Positions 23,518 through 32,844 of a stretch of DNA of 64,000 bases are shown piece by piece. Within the stretch, counting starts at the first letter, position 1; each line of letters opens with the position of its first letter. Under the pieces are notes generated by a model. That model saw only the letters and a list, made by a program, of their open reading frames with translations, searched no databases and was not told the origin of the DNA. A program made the translations under genes and the position numbers. The stretch comes from an uncultured Roseovarius sp. (GTDB lineage Bacteria; Pseudomonadota; Alphaproteobacteria; Rhodobacterales; Rhodobacteraceae), in assembly GCF_913057115.1 (NCBI RefSeq), contig NZ_CAJXNN010000013.1:1-64000 (forward strand), given 5' to 3'.

Positions 23518-24933
23518 TTGATCATCACCGATATCGCCGATGGCCTGACACGCGGGGTCGAGAATGTGACCGACACCCTGTCGGAGACATTCTTTGAGCC
23601 GGTTGTCCGGCTGGGTGTCACGGGGCTCAGCCGTGCGGGAAAAACCGTTTTCATCACCTCGCTTGTTGCGAATTTGATGAACAGGGGGCGGATGCCGGGG
23701 CTTGTCGCCGCCGCCGATGGCCGGATTAGCGCGGCCTTCTTGCAGCCACAGCCCGACGATACGGTACCGCGTTTCGATTACGAGGCGCATTTGGCTGCCG
23801 TGACCGGGCAAGACCCCCGTTGGCCCGAAAGCACGCGGGCGGTGTCGGAGCTGCGTTTGTCGCTTCGGGTGCAGGCCACGGGGCTTTTGGGCGGGCTTTC
23901 GGGGCCGCGCACCGTGCATCTGGATATCGTGGATTACCCCGGCGAGTGGCTGCTTGATCTGGCGCTCTTGGACAAGACCTATGCCCAGTGGTCCGAGGAA
24001 GTTTTGACCCGGATCGAGGCGCGCCCTCAGTCGGAGGACTATTTGGCGCAGGCCAAGGCCGCCGATGCGGCCAGCAAGTTGGAGGAACCCGTGGCGCAGG
24101 GGTTGGCGCGGGGGTTTACCGAATACTTGCAGGAGGCGCGGCTGGCCGGATTTTATGACTGCACGCCGGGGCGCTTTTTGCTTCCCGGGGATTTGGCGGG
24201 CTCTCCCGCGATCACCTTTGCACCACTTCCCGCGCCCGACAGCCCGCCGCGCAAGTCCCTGTGGCGGGAGATGGAGCGTCGGTTCGAGGCCTATAAGGCG
24301 CAGGTGGTCAAACCCTTCTTTCGCGATCATTTCGCGCGGATCGACCGGCAGGTTGTTCTGGTCGATGCTTTGGGGGCCATTCACAGTGGCCCGCAGGCGG
24401 TGGAGGACATGCGCCGCGCCATGGCGGAGATTCTGGGCGCATTCCGGCCCGGCAAGAACGCCTTTCTGTCGCGGCTTTTGCTGGGGCAGCGGGTGGAAAA
24501 AATCCTGTTTGCCGCCACCAAGGCCGACCATCTGCATCACAGCCAACACGCCCGCCTGACCAACATCATGGCGGCCCTGACCCGCGATGCCCGCGACCGG
24601 GCGGATTTTGCCGGGGCCGAGACACAGGCCATGGCATTGGCCGCGCTGCGCGCCACGGTCGAGGAAACCATCGACCATGATGGCACGCCCTTGGACTGCG
24701 TGCGCGGGCGGCTGTTGAGCAGCGGCAAACAAGCGGCCTTTTATCCCGGTGATCTGCCGCAAGACCCCGCGCGCCTTTTGGGGCCAGCGCGGGAGGGGGC
24801 GGAAAAATGGCTGGATGCGGATTACGAGGTGATGAATTTCGCGCCTGCCAAGCTGTCGCTCAGGCCCGGGGAAGGGCCGCCGCATATCCGGCTGGATCGG
24901 GCGGCGCAGTTCCTGATCGGGGACAAGCTATGA
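23518..24933 (+). CDS. ycjX: YcjX/DUF463-family GTPase-like protein
   Basis: About 471 residues, YcjX family. P-loop [17 protein letters not shown] near residues 34-50, the family block [16 protein letters not shown] (Walker B-like) at about 140-155 and [13 protein letters not shown] as the NKXD-like guanine specificity motif. These proteins are inner-membrane-associated stress GTPases usually paired with YcjF. No ATG fits; TTG 23518 (giving [10 protein letters not shown]) follows GGGGGCAGG, while an earlier TTG at 23473 would add 15 residues. The stop overlaps the next gene's ATG by four bases, so it is the first gene of a three-gene operon. Confidence 0.9.
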   Translation: MIITDIADGLTRGVENVTDTLSETFFEPVVRLGVTGLSRAGKTVFITSLVANLMNRGRMPGLVAAADGRISAAFLQPQPDDTVPRFDYEAHLAAVTGQDPRWPESTRAVSELRLSLRVQATGLLGGLSGPRTVHLDIVDYPGEWLLDLALLDKTYAQWSEEVLTRIEARPQSEDYLAQAKAADAASKLEEPVAQGLARGFTEYLQEARLAGFYDCTPGRFLLPGDLAGSPAITFAPLPAPDSPPRKSLWREMERRFEAYKAQVVKPFFRDHFARIDRQVVLVDALGAIHSGPQAVEDMRRAMAEILGAFRPGKNAFLSRLLLGQRVEKILFAATKADHLHHSQHARLTNIMAALTRDARDRADFAGAETQAMALAALRATVEETIDHDGTPLDCVRGRLLSSGKQAAFYPGDLPQDPARLLGPAREGAEKWLDADYEVMNFAPAKLSLRPGEGPPHIRLDRAAQFLIGDKL

Positions 24934-25373
24934 GGTTGGGGCAGGGGCATATCGGCCATGTGCCGCGGCTTTTGGCGATCTTGTGGGCCTTCACGCGCGG
25001 CACGGCGTGGTTGCCGAAAGTTCGCTCGCGTTTCACCGATCTGCGGATGATCTGCACGGTCCTTCGGCGGGGCTGGGTGCGGGTGGCCTATGAGGGCGCG
25101 CGCCCCGTTGGGTTTATCGTGCGCGAAGACAGCCGGATCCATGCGCTTTATGTCCACCCAAAGGCGCAGGGGCGCGGTGTGGGACATGCGCTTTTGCAGG
25201 AAGCCAAGGCCGAGGTGGGGCATCTGGATTTATACGTTTTGCAGCAAAACCGGGGCGCTTGGGCGTTTTATGCGCGCGAAGGCTTTGCCGAGGCCGGGCG
25301 CGGTATCGGTGCGGGCAATGATGAGAACTTGCCGGATTTGCGGATGATCTGGCACGCGCAGGAGGCGCTTTGA
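24930..25373 (+). CDS. GNAT-family N-acetyltransferase
   Basis: Acetyltransferase of 147 residues. Motif A, IHALYVHPKAQGRGVGHALL, contains the acetyl-CoA pyrophosphate loop (Q-x-x-G-x-G), and FYAREGF is the usual motif B. It starts at ATG 24930 by overlap with the ycjX stop (ATGA) and ends two bases before the next ATG, so it is made together with YcjX and the TIGR01620 protein. The substrate is unknown; a protein or small amine of the envelope stress pathway is possible but unproven. Confidence 0.9.
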   Translation: MRLGQGHIGHVPRLLAILWAFTRGTAWLPKVRSRFTDLRMICTVLRRGWVRVAYEGARPVGFIVREDSRIHALYVHPKAQGRGVGHALLQEAKAEVGHLDLYVLQQNRGAWAFYAREGFAEAGRGIGAGNDENLPDLRMIWHAQEAL

Positions 25374-25374
25374 C

Positions 25375-26376
25375 ATGACCAAGGGGCCGATCCTGATTGA
25401 TTTGGAAGGCAAGGAGGCCGCAGCGAGGCCGGATAGCGCGCCGCCCGTGCCCGACCCCGAAATGCCGGTGCCGCCCGAGGGGCGTGCGATGCAGACGGTG
25501 GCGACCTTGGCGGCGCGCCGCCCGTCGCGTTTGGCGAGGCTGTTTTGGGGGCTTTTGCTGACCATTTTGGGCGCGGTTATTTCGGTGGCCGCGTGGGATT
25601 TCGTCACCGGGTTGATCGCGCGCTCGCCTGTTTTGGGCTATGCCATAACCGGCCTGATCGCGGCCTTCGTCGTGGTCTTGCTGGTCATCGCGCTAAAGGA
25701 GTTGGCGGCGTTCTCGCGGCTGTCGCGGATGGACCGTTTGCACCGGCAGGCCGAGGAGGCGCTTGGCGAAGAGGATTTGGCCAAGGCGCGCGCCGTGGTC
25801 CGCGACCTCAACGCGCTTTACAAGGGGCGGGAGGATACCCGTTGGGGCCGCGATAAACTGGCCGAGTTGCAGGGCGATCAATTCGATGCCTCTGGCCTTC
25901 TGGGTTTGGCCGAGGCGGAGGTTCTGGCCCCCTTGGATGCCGCCGCCGCGCGTGAGATCGAAGCCGCCGCCCGCCAAGTGGCAACGGTGACCGCTGTTGT
26001 GCCACTGGCCTTGGCCGATGTGGTGGCCGCATTAACGTCAAACCTGCGGATGATCCGGCGGATTGCCGAGATCTACGGCGGGCGGTCCGGTACTCTTGGC
26101 AGTTGGCGCTTGGCGCGGGCGGTGATGACCCATTTGGTGGCCACCGGGGCCGTCGCCGTGGGCGATGACCTGATCGGTTCGGTCGCGGGGGGCGGGGTTT
26201 TGTCGAAAATCTCGCGCCGCTTTGGTGAGGGGGTGGTGAACGGTGCGCTGACCGCCCGCGTTGGCGTGGCCGCGATGGAGGTCTGCCGCCCCTTGCCGTT
26301 CACGCGGGGCAAGCGGCCCTCGGTCACCGGCTTGGTCAAACGCGCGCTGACCGGGTTGTTTGGCCGGGCCGCATGA
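25375..26376 (+). CDS. ycjF: TIGR01620 / YcjF-family inner-membrane protein (DUF697)
   Basis: Protein of 333 residues with two membrane helices at about 57-80 and 88-107 (LLLTILGAVISVAAWDF, YAITGLIAAFVVVLLVIAL). A helical cytoplasmic part and a C-terminal DUF697-type region with VVPLALADVVAALTSNLRMIRRIAEIYGGR follow. YcjF is the regular partner of YcjX, and the two probably act together at the inner membrane. A typical start ATG 25375 lies two bases after the GNAT stop. Their biochemical role is not settled. Confidence 0.9.
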   Translation: MTKGPILIDLEGKEAAARPDSAPPVPDPEMPVPPEGRAMQTVATLAARRPSRLARLFWGLLLTILGAVISVAAWDFVTGLIARSPVLGYAITGLIAAFVVVLLVIALKELAAFSRLSRMDRLHRQAEEALGEEDLAKARAVVRDLNALYKGREDTRWGRDKLAELQGDQFDASGLLGLAEAEVLAPLDAAAAREIEAAARQVATVTAVVPLALADVVAALTSNLRMIRRIAEIYGGRSGTLGSWRLARAVMTHLVATGAVAVGDDLIGSVAGGGVLSKISRRFGEGVVNGALTARVGVAAMEVCRPLPFTRGKRPSVTGLVKRALTGLFGRAA

Positions 26377-26424
26377 TGCGTTTCGGCAATGGCCCCCGTT
26401 CATCATTCGTGTTAGGCCAAAGCT

Positions 26425-28680
26425 ATGAGCCAAATGCCCTCCAAAGACGAAATCCTGCAATGGATTTCGGATAACCCGACCCTCACCTCGAAACGCGATA
26501 TCGCCAAGGCCTTTGGCATCAAGGGCGCTGCGCGGATCGACCTCAAGCGTATCCTCAAGGAGCTTGAGGAAGGTGGCCATCTTGAGAAGCGCAAGAAGAC
26601 CTATCGCGACCCGGACAAACTGCCGCCGGTGAGCGTGTTGCAGGTTTCGGGCATGACAAATGACGGGGAGCTTCTGGCCAAGCCCTTGGAATGGCAGGGC
26701 GAGGGCGTAGAGCCTGTTGTACTGTTGATCCCGCGTGCCAGTGATCCGGCACTTGGCGAGGGCGACCGTATCTTGGCCCGGCTGCAAGAGGTGAAGGGCG
26801 AGGATCACCATTACGAGGCGCGGCTTATTCGCCGGATCGGGGCCAACCCGCGCAAGGTGCTGGGGATATTCCGCAAGCGCTCGGAAGGCGGGCGGATCGT
26901 GCCCATCGACAAGGGCGACGGCAAGGAATGGCAGGTGCCCGAGGATGCCACAGGCGGCGCCAAGGATGGCGAGTTGGTCGAGGCCGAACAATCCGGCCCC
27001 AAGGGCCGGATGGGCCTGCCGCGCGCGCGGGTGGTGGAGCGGTTGGGCGACCCGTCAGAGCCCAAGGCGGTGTCGCTCATTGCCATTCATCAGCACGGGA
27101 TTCCCGATGATTTCCCAGACGAGGTGATCGCCGAGGCCGACCGCATGAAACCCGCGGGCCTCAAGGGGCGCGAGGATATGCGGGATATGCCGCTTGTCAC
27201 CATCGACCCAAGCGATGCCCGCGACCACGATGATGCGGTTTGGGCGCATGACGATGACGACCCCAAGAACGAAGGCGGCTATGTGATCTGGGTCGCGATT
27301 GCCGATGTGGCGCATTACGTCACGCCCGGTAGTGCATTGGATGGTGAGGCCCGCAAGCGCGGAAATTCCAGTTACTTCCCCGACCGCGTGGTGCCGATGT
27401 TGCCGGATCGGCTGTCGGGTGACCTGTGTTCGCTGCACGAAGGGGTGCCGCGTGCCTGTATCGCCGTGCGGATGCAGATTGCCGCGAATGGCGAAAAGGT
27501 GGGGCACAGGTTTGTGCGCGGGCTCATGCGCTCGGCGGCGTCCCTTAATTACCAACAGGTACAGGCCGCCATGGACGGGGAGCCGGATGAGCAATGCGGC
27601 CCGCTGATGGAGGATGTGATCCGCCCGCTTTACGGTGCCTACGGGGCGCTTGAAAAGGCCCGCGCGCGGCGGCAGCCGCTCAATCTGGACCTGCCGGAGC
27701 GCAAGGTGATCCTGAGCGAGGAGGGCAAAGTTCTGTCGGTGAATTTCGCCGACCGTCTGGATGCCCATAAGCTGATCGAGGAATTCATGGTGCTGGCCAA
27801 TGTGGCCGCCGCCGAAACCTTGATCGCCAAGAAATCGCCGCTGCTGTTCCGGGTGCATGAAGAACCCTCGCCCGAGAAGCTGGACACCCTGCGCGATGTG
27901 GCCGATGCGGCGGGCCTGACGCTGGCCAAGGGGCAGGTGCTGAAAACCGCGCATCTCAATGCGTTGCTAGAGGCCGCCGAGGACACCGATCATTCCGAAG
28001 TGATCAACATGTCCACCCTGCGGTCGATGACGCAGGCGTATTATGCGCCCAGCAATTTCGGGCACTTCGGCCTTGCATTGCAGGCCTATGCGCATTTCAC
28101 CTCACCCATCCGGCGCTATGCGGATCTGGTGGTGCATAGGGCGTTGATTCTGGCGCATGGCTGGGGCGACGACGGGTTGCGCCCGCAGGATATCGACAAA
28201 CTGGAGACAACGGCACAGCATATTTCCGACACCGAGCGACGGTCGATGACCGCCGAGCGGGATACAACCGACCGCTATCTTGCTGCCTTCCTGTCGGAAC
28301 GGGTGGGCGAGGAATTTACCGGGCGGATCAATGGCATCGCCAAGTTTGGGGCCTTCGTGAAGCTGGATGAAACCGGGGCCGACGGGTTGATCCCGGTGCG
28401 GTCCTTGGGGCGGGAGTTTTTCCATTTTGACCGGGATGCCGGCACGCTGATGGGGGACGATACGGGCCTGACCATCCAGTTGGGCCAGCGGGTGACGGTG
28501 AAACTATCGGAGGCGGCACCGGTGACGGGCGGGATCGCGCTTGAGCTGATCAGCATCGAAGGCGAGAAGATGCCGCGCGGCCCAGCCAAGGGGCGGGGCA
28601 AGCCGCCCCGACGCAAGCAGGCCAAGGCCAAAAGGAAGGCTGATAAGACCAAACGCAAGGTGAAGCGAAGCCGCCGCTAG
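26425..28680 (+). CDS. rnr: Ribonuclease R
   Basis: Processive 3'-5' exoribonuclease of 751 residues that degrades structured RNA. N-terminal winged helix (SKRDIAKAFGIKGAARIDLK), cold-shock-type OB folds, the RNB catalytic domain with metal-binding aspartates in VTIDPSDARDHDDAVWAH, the conserved FTSPIRRYADLVVHR, an S1 domain (EFTGRINGIAKFGAFVKLDE) and a lysine/arginine-rich tail typical of RNase R. It is a full-length gene. The ribosome site is weak (TTAGGCC) but the start MSQMPSKDEILQWI is standard. Confidence 0.97.
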   Translation: MSQMPSKDEILQWISDNPTLTSKRDIAKAFGIKGAARIDLKRILKELEEGGHLEKRKKTYRDPDKLPPVSVLQVSGMTNDGELLAKPLEWQGEGVEPVVLLIPRASDPALGEGDRILARLQEVKGEDHHYEARLIRRIGANPRKVLGIFRKRSEGGRIVPIDKGDGKEWQVPEDATGGAKDGELVEAEQSGPKGRMGLPRARVVERLGDPSEPKAVSLIAIHQHGIPDDFPDEVIAEADRMKPAGLKGREDMRDMPLVTIDPSDARDHDDAVWAHDDDDPKNEGGYVIWVAIADVAHYVTPGSALDGEARKRGNSSYFPDRVVPMLPDRLSGDLCSLHEGVPRACIAVRMQIAANGEKVGHRFVRGLMRSAASLNYQQVQAAMDGEPDEQCGPLMEDVIRPLYGAYGALEKARARRQPLNLDLPERKVILSEEGKVLSVNFADRLDAHKLIEEFMVLANVAAAETLIAKKSPLLFRVHEEPSPEKLDTLRDVADAAGLTLAKGQVLKTAHLNALLEAAEDTDHSEVINMSTLRSMTQAYYAPSNFGHFGLALQAYAHFTSPIRRYADLVVHRALILAHGWGDDGLRPQDIDKLETTAQHISDTERRSMTAERDTTDRYLAAFLSERVGEEFTGRINGIAKFGAFVKLDETGADGLIPVRSLGREFFHFDRDAGTLMGDDTGLTIQLGQRVTVKLSEAAPVTGGIALELISIEGEKMPRGPAKGRGKPPRRKQAKAKRKADKTKRKVKRSRR

Positions 28681-28779
28681 GCAAGTCGGCGATGTTTCGC
28701 GGCGGTTGGTAAGTTTTCTTTCGATTCGAGAATATTCGCGCTACCATGGCCTAAAACCCAGAAACAAAGGGGTCGAGCA

Positions 28780-30129
28780 ATGCCAAATGGTGGTGTTTGG
28801 TCCGCACTTGTGGCCATGTCTGCTGTAACAATGGCGCATGCCGCGCCGGTCGAAACCTCTTTGCGACCACAGGCGAGACCGGGATCGGGGCTGATCAGCG
28901 AAGCGGCGATCATGGTGATCGATACACCTGTCAGCAGTCTGCGCCCGGTGGCGCGCCCCTCGGATTTGGGCGCCGATGCAAATGTGCTTCAGGTATCGAC
29001 CTCGAACCGGGCGTTCCAGCGGTGGATTGATGGGTTCCGGGGCCGCGCGCGGGCGCAAGGCATCAGTTCGCGGGTGTTCGACCAAGCCTTTCGTGACGTC
29101 CGCTACAACACCAGCGTGATCCAGAAAGACCGCAACCAATCGGAATTCACCAAGAAGATTTGGGATTACCTCGATAGCGCAACCAACCCTGTGCGTGTGC
29201 GCGACGGGCAGCAAATGCTGCGTCGTCATAGCCGGACGCTCAATGCGATCGAGCGGCGCTATGGTGTCGAGAAAGAGGTTGTCGTGGCCGTCTGGGGGAT
29301 GGAAAGCTCCTATGGAGACAGGCGTGGAACATTGCCCGTGATCGAGTCCCTCGCGACCTTGGCCTTTGATGGGCGGCGTGGAAAATTCTTTGAATCTCAA
29401 CTGGTTGCGGCTTTGAAAATCCTGCAGTCCGGGGATGTGACGCCGGGCAATATGAAGGGGTCATGGGCCGGGGCCATGGGCCATACGCAGTTTATCCCGA
29501 CTTCCTACGAAGCCTATGCCGTGGATTTCACCGGGGATGGCAAACGCGACATCTGGTCGGATGATCCGACGGATGCCTTGGCCTCGACGGCGGCTTACCT
29601 GAAACGCTTTGGCTGGACCAAGGGGCAACCTTGGGGCGTTGAAGTGCGGGTGCCGCGCGGGTTTAGCCCGGGGCGTGCGAAACGCAGCAACACGGCGATG
29701 CCGTCTTATTGGGCGACACAAGGTGTTGTGGGGATGGATGGGGAACCCATACGAGATTTTGGGCAGGCCTCGATCATGCTTCCGGCGGGGACGGGGGGAC
29801 CGGCCTTCATGGTGTTCGACAACTTCCGGGTCATTGAACGGTACAACAACGCCGATGCCTATGTGATCGGGGTGGGGCATCTTTCGGACCGGATCAAGGG
29901 TGGCCCGCCGATTCAGGCAAGTTGGCCGCGTGGGTATAAGCCCCTGAGCTTCAACGAGAAAAAGGAACTTCAGCGCCGGTTGAAACGAAAGGGCTTTGCC
30001 GTCGAAAAGATCGACGGTTTGATCGGGCCGAACACGGTGGGCGCGATTCAGGCCTTCCAACGCTCAATCGGTGTAAAGGCCGACGGGCACCCCAGTCAGA
30101 CGGTTCTGGGACACCTGCGCCGCCGCTAA
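28780..30129 (+). CDS. Lytic murein transglycosylase, MltB family, with peptidoglycan-binding domain
   Basis: Exported enzyme of 449 residues. Signal peptide MPNGGVWSALVAMSAVTMAHA is followed by an SLT_2-type domain. The catalytic Glu is in VVAVWGMESSYGDRRG, with SWAGAMGHTQFIPTSY and DIWSDDPTDALASTAAYL, the standard MltB blocks. A C-terminal PG_binding_1 domain (ELQRRLKRKGFAVEKIDGLIG) closes the protein. It cleaves glycan strands with formation of 1,6-anhydro-MurNAc. The signal peptide has no lipobox, so it is soluble in the periplasm. RBS AAGGGG. Confidence 0.95.
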   Translation: MPNGGVWSALVAMSAVTMAHAAPVETSLRPQARPGSGLISEAAIMVIDTPVSSLRPVARPSDLGADANVLQVSTSNRAFQRWIDGFRGRARAQGISSRVFDQAFRDVRYNTSVIQKDRNQSEFTKKIWDYLDSATNPVRVRDGQQMLRRHSRTLNAIERRYGVEKEVVVAVWGMESSYGDRRGTLPVIESLATLAFDGRRGKFFESQLVAALKILQSGDVTPGNMKGSWAGAMGHTQFIPTSYEAYAVDFTGDGKRDIWSDDPTDALASTAAYLKRFGWTKGQPWGVEVRVPRGFSPGRAKRSNTAMPSYWATQGVVGMDGEPIRDFGQASIMLPAGTGGPAFMVFDNFRVIERYNNADAYVIGVGHLSDRIKGGPPIQASWPRGYKPLSFNEKKELQRRLKRKGFAVEKIDGLIGPNTVGAIQAFQRSIGVKADGHPSQTVLGHLRRR

Positions 30130-30136
30130 GGATTTT

Positions 30137-30208
30137 GTACGAGTCGTACGCTTTCCCCTCTGATTTCGTACGAAAACAAGGGTGTGCCGGAAAAGTTTCG
30201 TACGAAAC
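30137..30208. promoter_or_regulatory. Three TTTCGTACGAAA-type palindromes between convergent genes
   Basis: GTACGA-G-TCGTAC at 30137-30149, TTTCGTACGAAA at 30164-30175 and GTTTCGTACGAAAC at 30195-30208. All are perfect palindromes. They lie between the 3' end of the transglycosylase gene and the 3' end of the leftward gene at 30344, so they are not an ordinary promoter operator. Related words occur at 40844-40875. Confidence 0.6.
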
Positions 30209-30343
30209 GCGGGGAAACGGGCCACCGCGCGCCCGGATTCACCCTTTGGCAAGATGATCGTGCCAGCCTGATCCTGCGCAGGTTCGGAACCACGGAGGCG
30301 AAGGGCATGGATATCGGGCAACGGCAAGACCGATCAGGAGGGG

Positions 30344-30931
30344 TCAACGTTGTGGCTTGCAGGGGCCACCCCGGAAACAGTCAACCACCGTTTCCAGCAC
30401 CTCTTTGGACGGAGCCGCAAACCCCATGCCGCCGCAGGCGTTGATGTCGAGTTGATAGCTGACGCCGGACGCGGATTGGCCTGTTGCACCCAAGCCCGAT
30501 GGCGCGCCGGTTCTGCGCAAAAAGGCAAGGTAGTCTGTTCCGGATTTGGCACTGGCGCACCAAGGGCCAAGACACTGGACATTGAACATGATCGGCCGGC
30601 TGAAACGCGCGACAAACCCTTTCCGCGTCAGCGATTTACCCTCAAGCCGTGCCGGGATCAGGGTGTCGGGCGGTGTCTTTTGCTGGTTTTGCCAATCGGT
30701 TTTCGGCAGGCGCGACTCATCGAAGGTCAGGGTGCCATGAACGACGATATAGGTCTTGTCGGATTGGGCGGCCTGTTCGTAGGTCCGGGCGACATCATGG
30801 GGCAGGCAACTGAGCGCATGGGCCGGGGCGAAGGCCAGGCTGCATAGCGACAGGACAGCAAGACCGGTGGCTGGCCGCAATGGGCGTTTTGATATCACCC
30901 CGCGCAGGCCCCACCGGGCAACTGCGAGCAT
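30344..30931 (-). CDS. Secreted protein of unknown function
   Basis: I do not recognise the family. From ATG 30931 it has 195 residues: an arginine-rich start, a hydrophobic signal segment (ATGLAVLSLCSLAFAPAHA) and a mature part beginning LSCLPHDVARTYEQAA. It contains TYIVVHGTLTFDES, VQCLGPWCAS and CGGMGF with five or six Cys, suggesting disulfides in the periplasm. An in-frame ATG at 31003 would add 24 residues and begin 12 bases from the 116-bp repeat. Similar short Cys-containing proteins are widespread in roseobacters as far as I can tell, but this is not checked. Confidence 0.75.
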   Translation of the reverse strand: MLAVARWGLRGVISKRPLRPATGLAVLSLCSLAFAPAHALSCLPHDVARTYEQAAQSDKTYIVVHGTLTFDESRLPKTDWQNQQKTPPDTLIPARLEGKSLTRKGFVARFSRPIMFNVQCLGPWCASAKSGTDYLAFLRRTGAPSGLGATGQSASGVSYQLDINACGGMGFAAPSKEVLETVVDCFRGGPCKPQR

Positions 30932-31014
30932 TGCGTTGTGAATCTGATGGTGAGTACCGGCTTTCGGGGAAAGCGGATGGCGAGACGTGGCGGTATCACT
31001 CATGACAGGCCCTC

Positions 31015-31130
31015 TAAAGCGTTCCGCCTTTGACCTGAGGGATCAGCGGAAGGCGGAACGCGTGCAACGATTGAGCGTTGCGCTGCATTTCGCGAAAATC
31101 TGCGATTCAGGTTTTTCGCGAAACGCTTTA
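31015..31130 (+). repeat. 116-bp cloverleaf repeat, copy 1 (diverged)
   Basis: Ends TAAAGC...GCTTTA. Three hairpins: a perfect 12-bp stem GCGTTCCGCCTT/AAGGCGGAACGC, then GCAACG-6-CGTTGC, then an 11-bp TTTCGCGAAAA/TTTTCGCGAAA stem around TCTGCGATTCAGG. It aligns without gaps to the copies at 41239 (reverse) and 53006. Many stem bases differ but stay paired. It is located between the gene at 30344-30931 and rppH. Confidence 0.85.
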
Positions 31131-31255
31131 ACAATCGACACGGTCAGCATGCCACGGCGCGGCAGGCGGGGAAAGCCGGGTGGCAAGGGCTTGCCAGTAG
31201 AAGGCCAAGCGGTTCTTGCCCGTAGCGGGAGACCCCGGCGAAGGGCGCAAACGCC

Positions 31256-31738
31256 TTAGAGCCGCGCTTTGAACTCGGACAGAACATGCTCATAGACGAC
31301 GCGTTTAAAGGGTACGATCTGATCCAGAAGATCCTTGGGCGCAATCCAGTGCCATTCTGAAAACTCGGGATGCTCGGTTTCGATATTGATATCGCTGTCG
31401 GATCCATGGAAGCGCAGCAGGAACCATTTTTGTTCCTGCCCCTTGTACCGGCCCTTCCAGATGCGTGGTACGATGTCATGCGGTAGATCGTAGGGCACCC
31501 ATTCGGTGGTTTCGGCCTCGACCGTCACCAAGTTTGAAGGCACGCCGGTTTCCTCCCACAGCTCGCGCAGGGCAGCGTCGCGAGGCTCTTCACCGGGATC
31601 GATCCCGCCTTGGGGCATTTGCCAGGCGGGGGCTTCGCTGTCGATACGTTGACCGGCGAAGACCTCATTGCGGTCATTCACCAGCATGACCCCGACACAG
31701 GGCCGATAGGGCAGTTTGGCGATTTCTTCCGGGGTCAT
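31256..31738 (-). CDS. rppH: RNA pyrophosphohydrolase (Nudix)
   Basis: About 160 residues. The Nudix box [23 protein letters not shown] matches GX5EX7REUXEEXGU completely, and [11 protein letters not shown]...QMPQGG is the RppH/NudH pattern. The enzyme removes pyrophosphate from the 5' end of RNA and starts decay. I chose ATG 31738, with GAGG six bases upstream, giving the usual RppH length; ATGs at 31750 and 31771 are alternatives. In many roseobacters this gene directly follows ctpA (recalled, not checked); here an orphan binding protein and a ClC gene stand between. Confidence 0.93.
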   Translation of the reverse strand: MTPEEIAKLPYRPCVGVMLVNDRNEVFAGQRIDSEAPAWQMPQGGIDPGEEPRDAALRELWEETGVPSNLVTVEAETTEWVPYDLPHDIVPRIWKGRYKGQEQKWFLLRFHGSDSDINIETEHPEFSEWHWIAPKDLLDQIVPFKRVVYEHVLSEFKARL

Positions 31739-31791
31739 GGGCGGCCTCATGGGTTGCTTTGGCCTTTTCATGCGGTGTGACGCGCGCGGGG

Positions 31792-32844
31792 TCAACCGCC
31801 ATCGCCGCCACGCGCGAGCCAAGCCTCGAACCGTCGTTTACGCAGGTCGGCGGTGTGGCTGTGCCAAAGGCTGTCGCGCACGAGGTAGTTGGGCCCGTGT
31901 TGCGGCGCGTTTGGAAGGTGATCGCGCATCGGAATGCCGGTGCCGGGTTGCAAGCCGATGCGGGGCAGCGCGCTTTGCCGGGCGGGGCCATAGGGAATGC
32001 GCTCGGAGAGGCGTGCCATGCTGTCGGGCCTTGTGGCAAAGCGTATGAAGGCGCGGGCGGACTCGGGCGCGTCGGTGCCTTTCGCTATGCTCCAGACCTC
32101 ATGCCCGATGATGCGCCCATCCCAGACCACGCTGAGCGCTTTGCCGGATTGCTGAGCGGCGAAAAAGCGCCCGTTGTAGCCACTGGCCATGCTGGCGCGC
32201 CCTTCGGTCAAAAGGCGAGGCGGGTCGGCGGCATCCTGCCACCAAATGATGTGCTCGCGGATTTGATCGAGCTTGCGAAAGGCAAGCCGGAGGCCCCTGT
32301 CGGTGCTGAGAAGGTCATAGACCTGCGCCGGCGGCACGCCTTCGGACAGGAGCGCCCATTCGAGAATGTCATCCGGGCTTTTGCGGATGGCGCGTTTGCC
32401 CGGGAAGCGGGTGGTATCGAAGAAATCCGCGATGCTGGTGGGTTTGATGCCGGGATAGGCATCGGGGTCATAGGCCATGACCGTGGCGAAGACGTTTTGC
32501 GGCATTGAACATTCGCGGAGTTTGGCCGGGGCGAAATCGGCGGGCCCTTCTGTCAGCGCGGCGTGGTCAAGCCGCGCCAGAAGCCCCGCGTCGCAGGCGG
32601 AAATGGCCGTGGGTTCCAGCATGTCGATCACGTCCCAGCCTTCCGATGCGGCGCGGGCCTTGAGCGCCGTCAGGCTACCGTCGTACCGGGCCGTGGTGAC
32701 GTCGATGCCCGTGGCTTCGGTGAATGGGGCGAAGATGGCCTGTTGCTGGGCGGCTTCATAGGCCCCGCCCCATGTCACGACGGTCAAGTCTTCGGCCTGA
32801 ACGGGGGCGGCGAGGACGGCGACGAGGGCGCTAAAGAACCGCAT
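31792..32844 (-). CDS. Orphan polyamine-type ABC substrate-binding protein (PotD-like)
   Basis: Periplasmic binding protein of 350 residues. Short signal peptide [17 protein letters not shown], then [24 protein letters not shown], the opening of family-1 extracellular binding proteins for spermidine/putrescine or iron. Other conserved stretches: [21 protein letters not shown] and [11 protein letters not shown]. It lacks any permease or ATPase neighbour: its 5' end overlaps the ClC gene by 14 bases and rppH follows. It may use a transporter encoded elsewhere or serve as a sensor. Ligand not predictable. Confidence 0.88.
   Translation of the reverse strand: MRFFSALVAVLAAPVQAEDLTVVTWGGAYEAAQQQAIFAPFTEATGIDVTTARYDGSLTALKARAASEGWDVIDMLEPTAISACDAGLLARLDHAALTEGPADFAPAKLRECSMPQNVFATVMAYDPDAYPGIKPTSIADFFDTTRFPGKRAIRKSPDDILEWALLSEGVPPAQVYDLLSTDRGLRLAFRKLDQIREHIIWWQDAADPPRLLTEGRASMASGYNGRFFAAQQSGKALSVVWDGRIIGHEVWSIAKGTDAPESARAFIRFATRPDSMARLSERIPYGPARQSALPRIGLQPGTGIPMRDHLPNAPQHGPNYLVRDSLWHSHTADLRKRRFEAWLARGGDGG

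Noticed and set aside
23116-24885. Very long minus-strand open frame opposite ycjX
   Set aside because: It is a GC-rich shadow of ycjX and truA; its protein is rich in Arg, Pro and Gly without domain structure.
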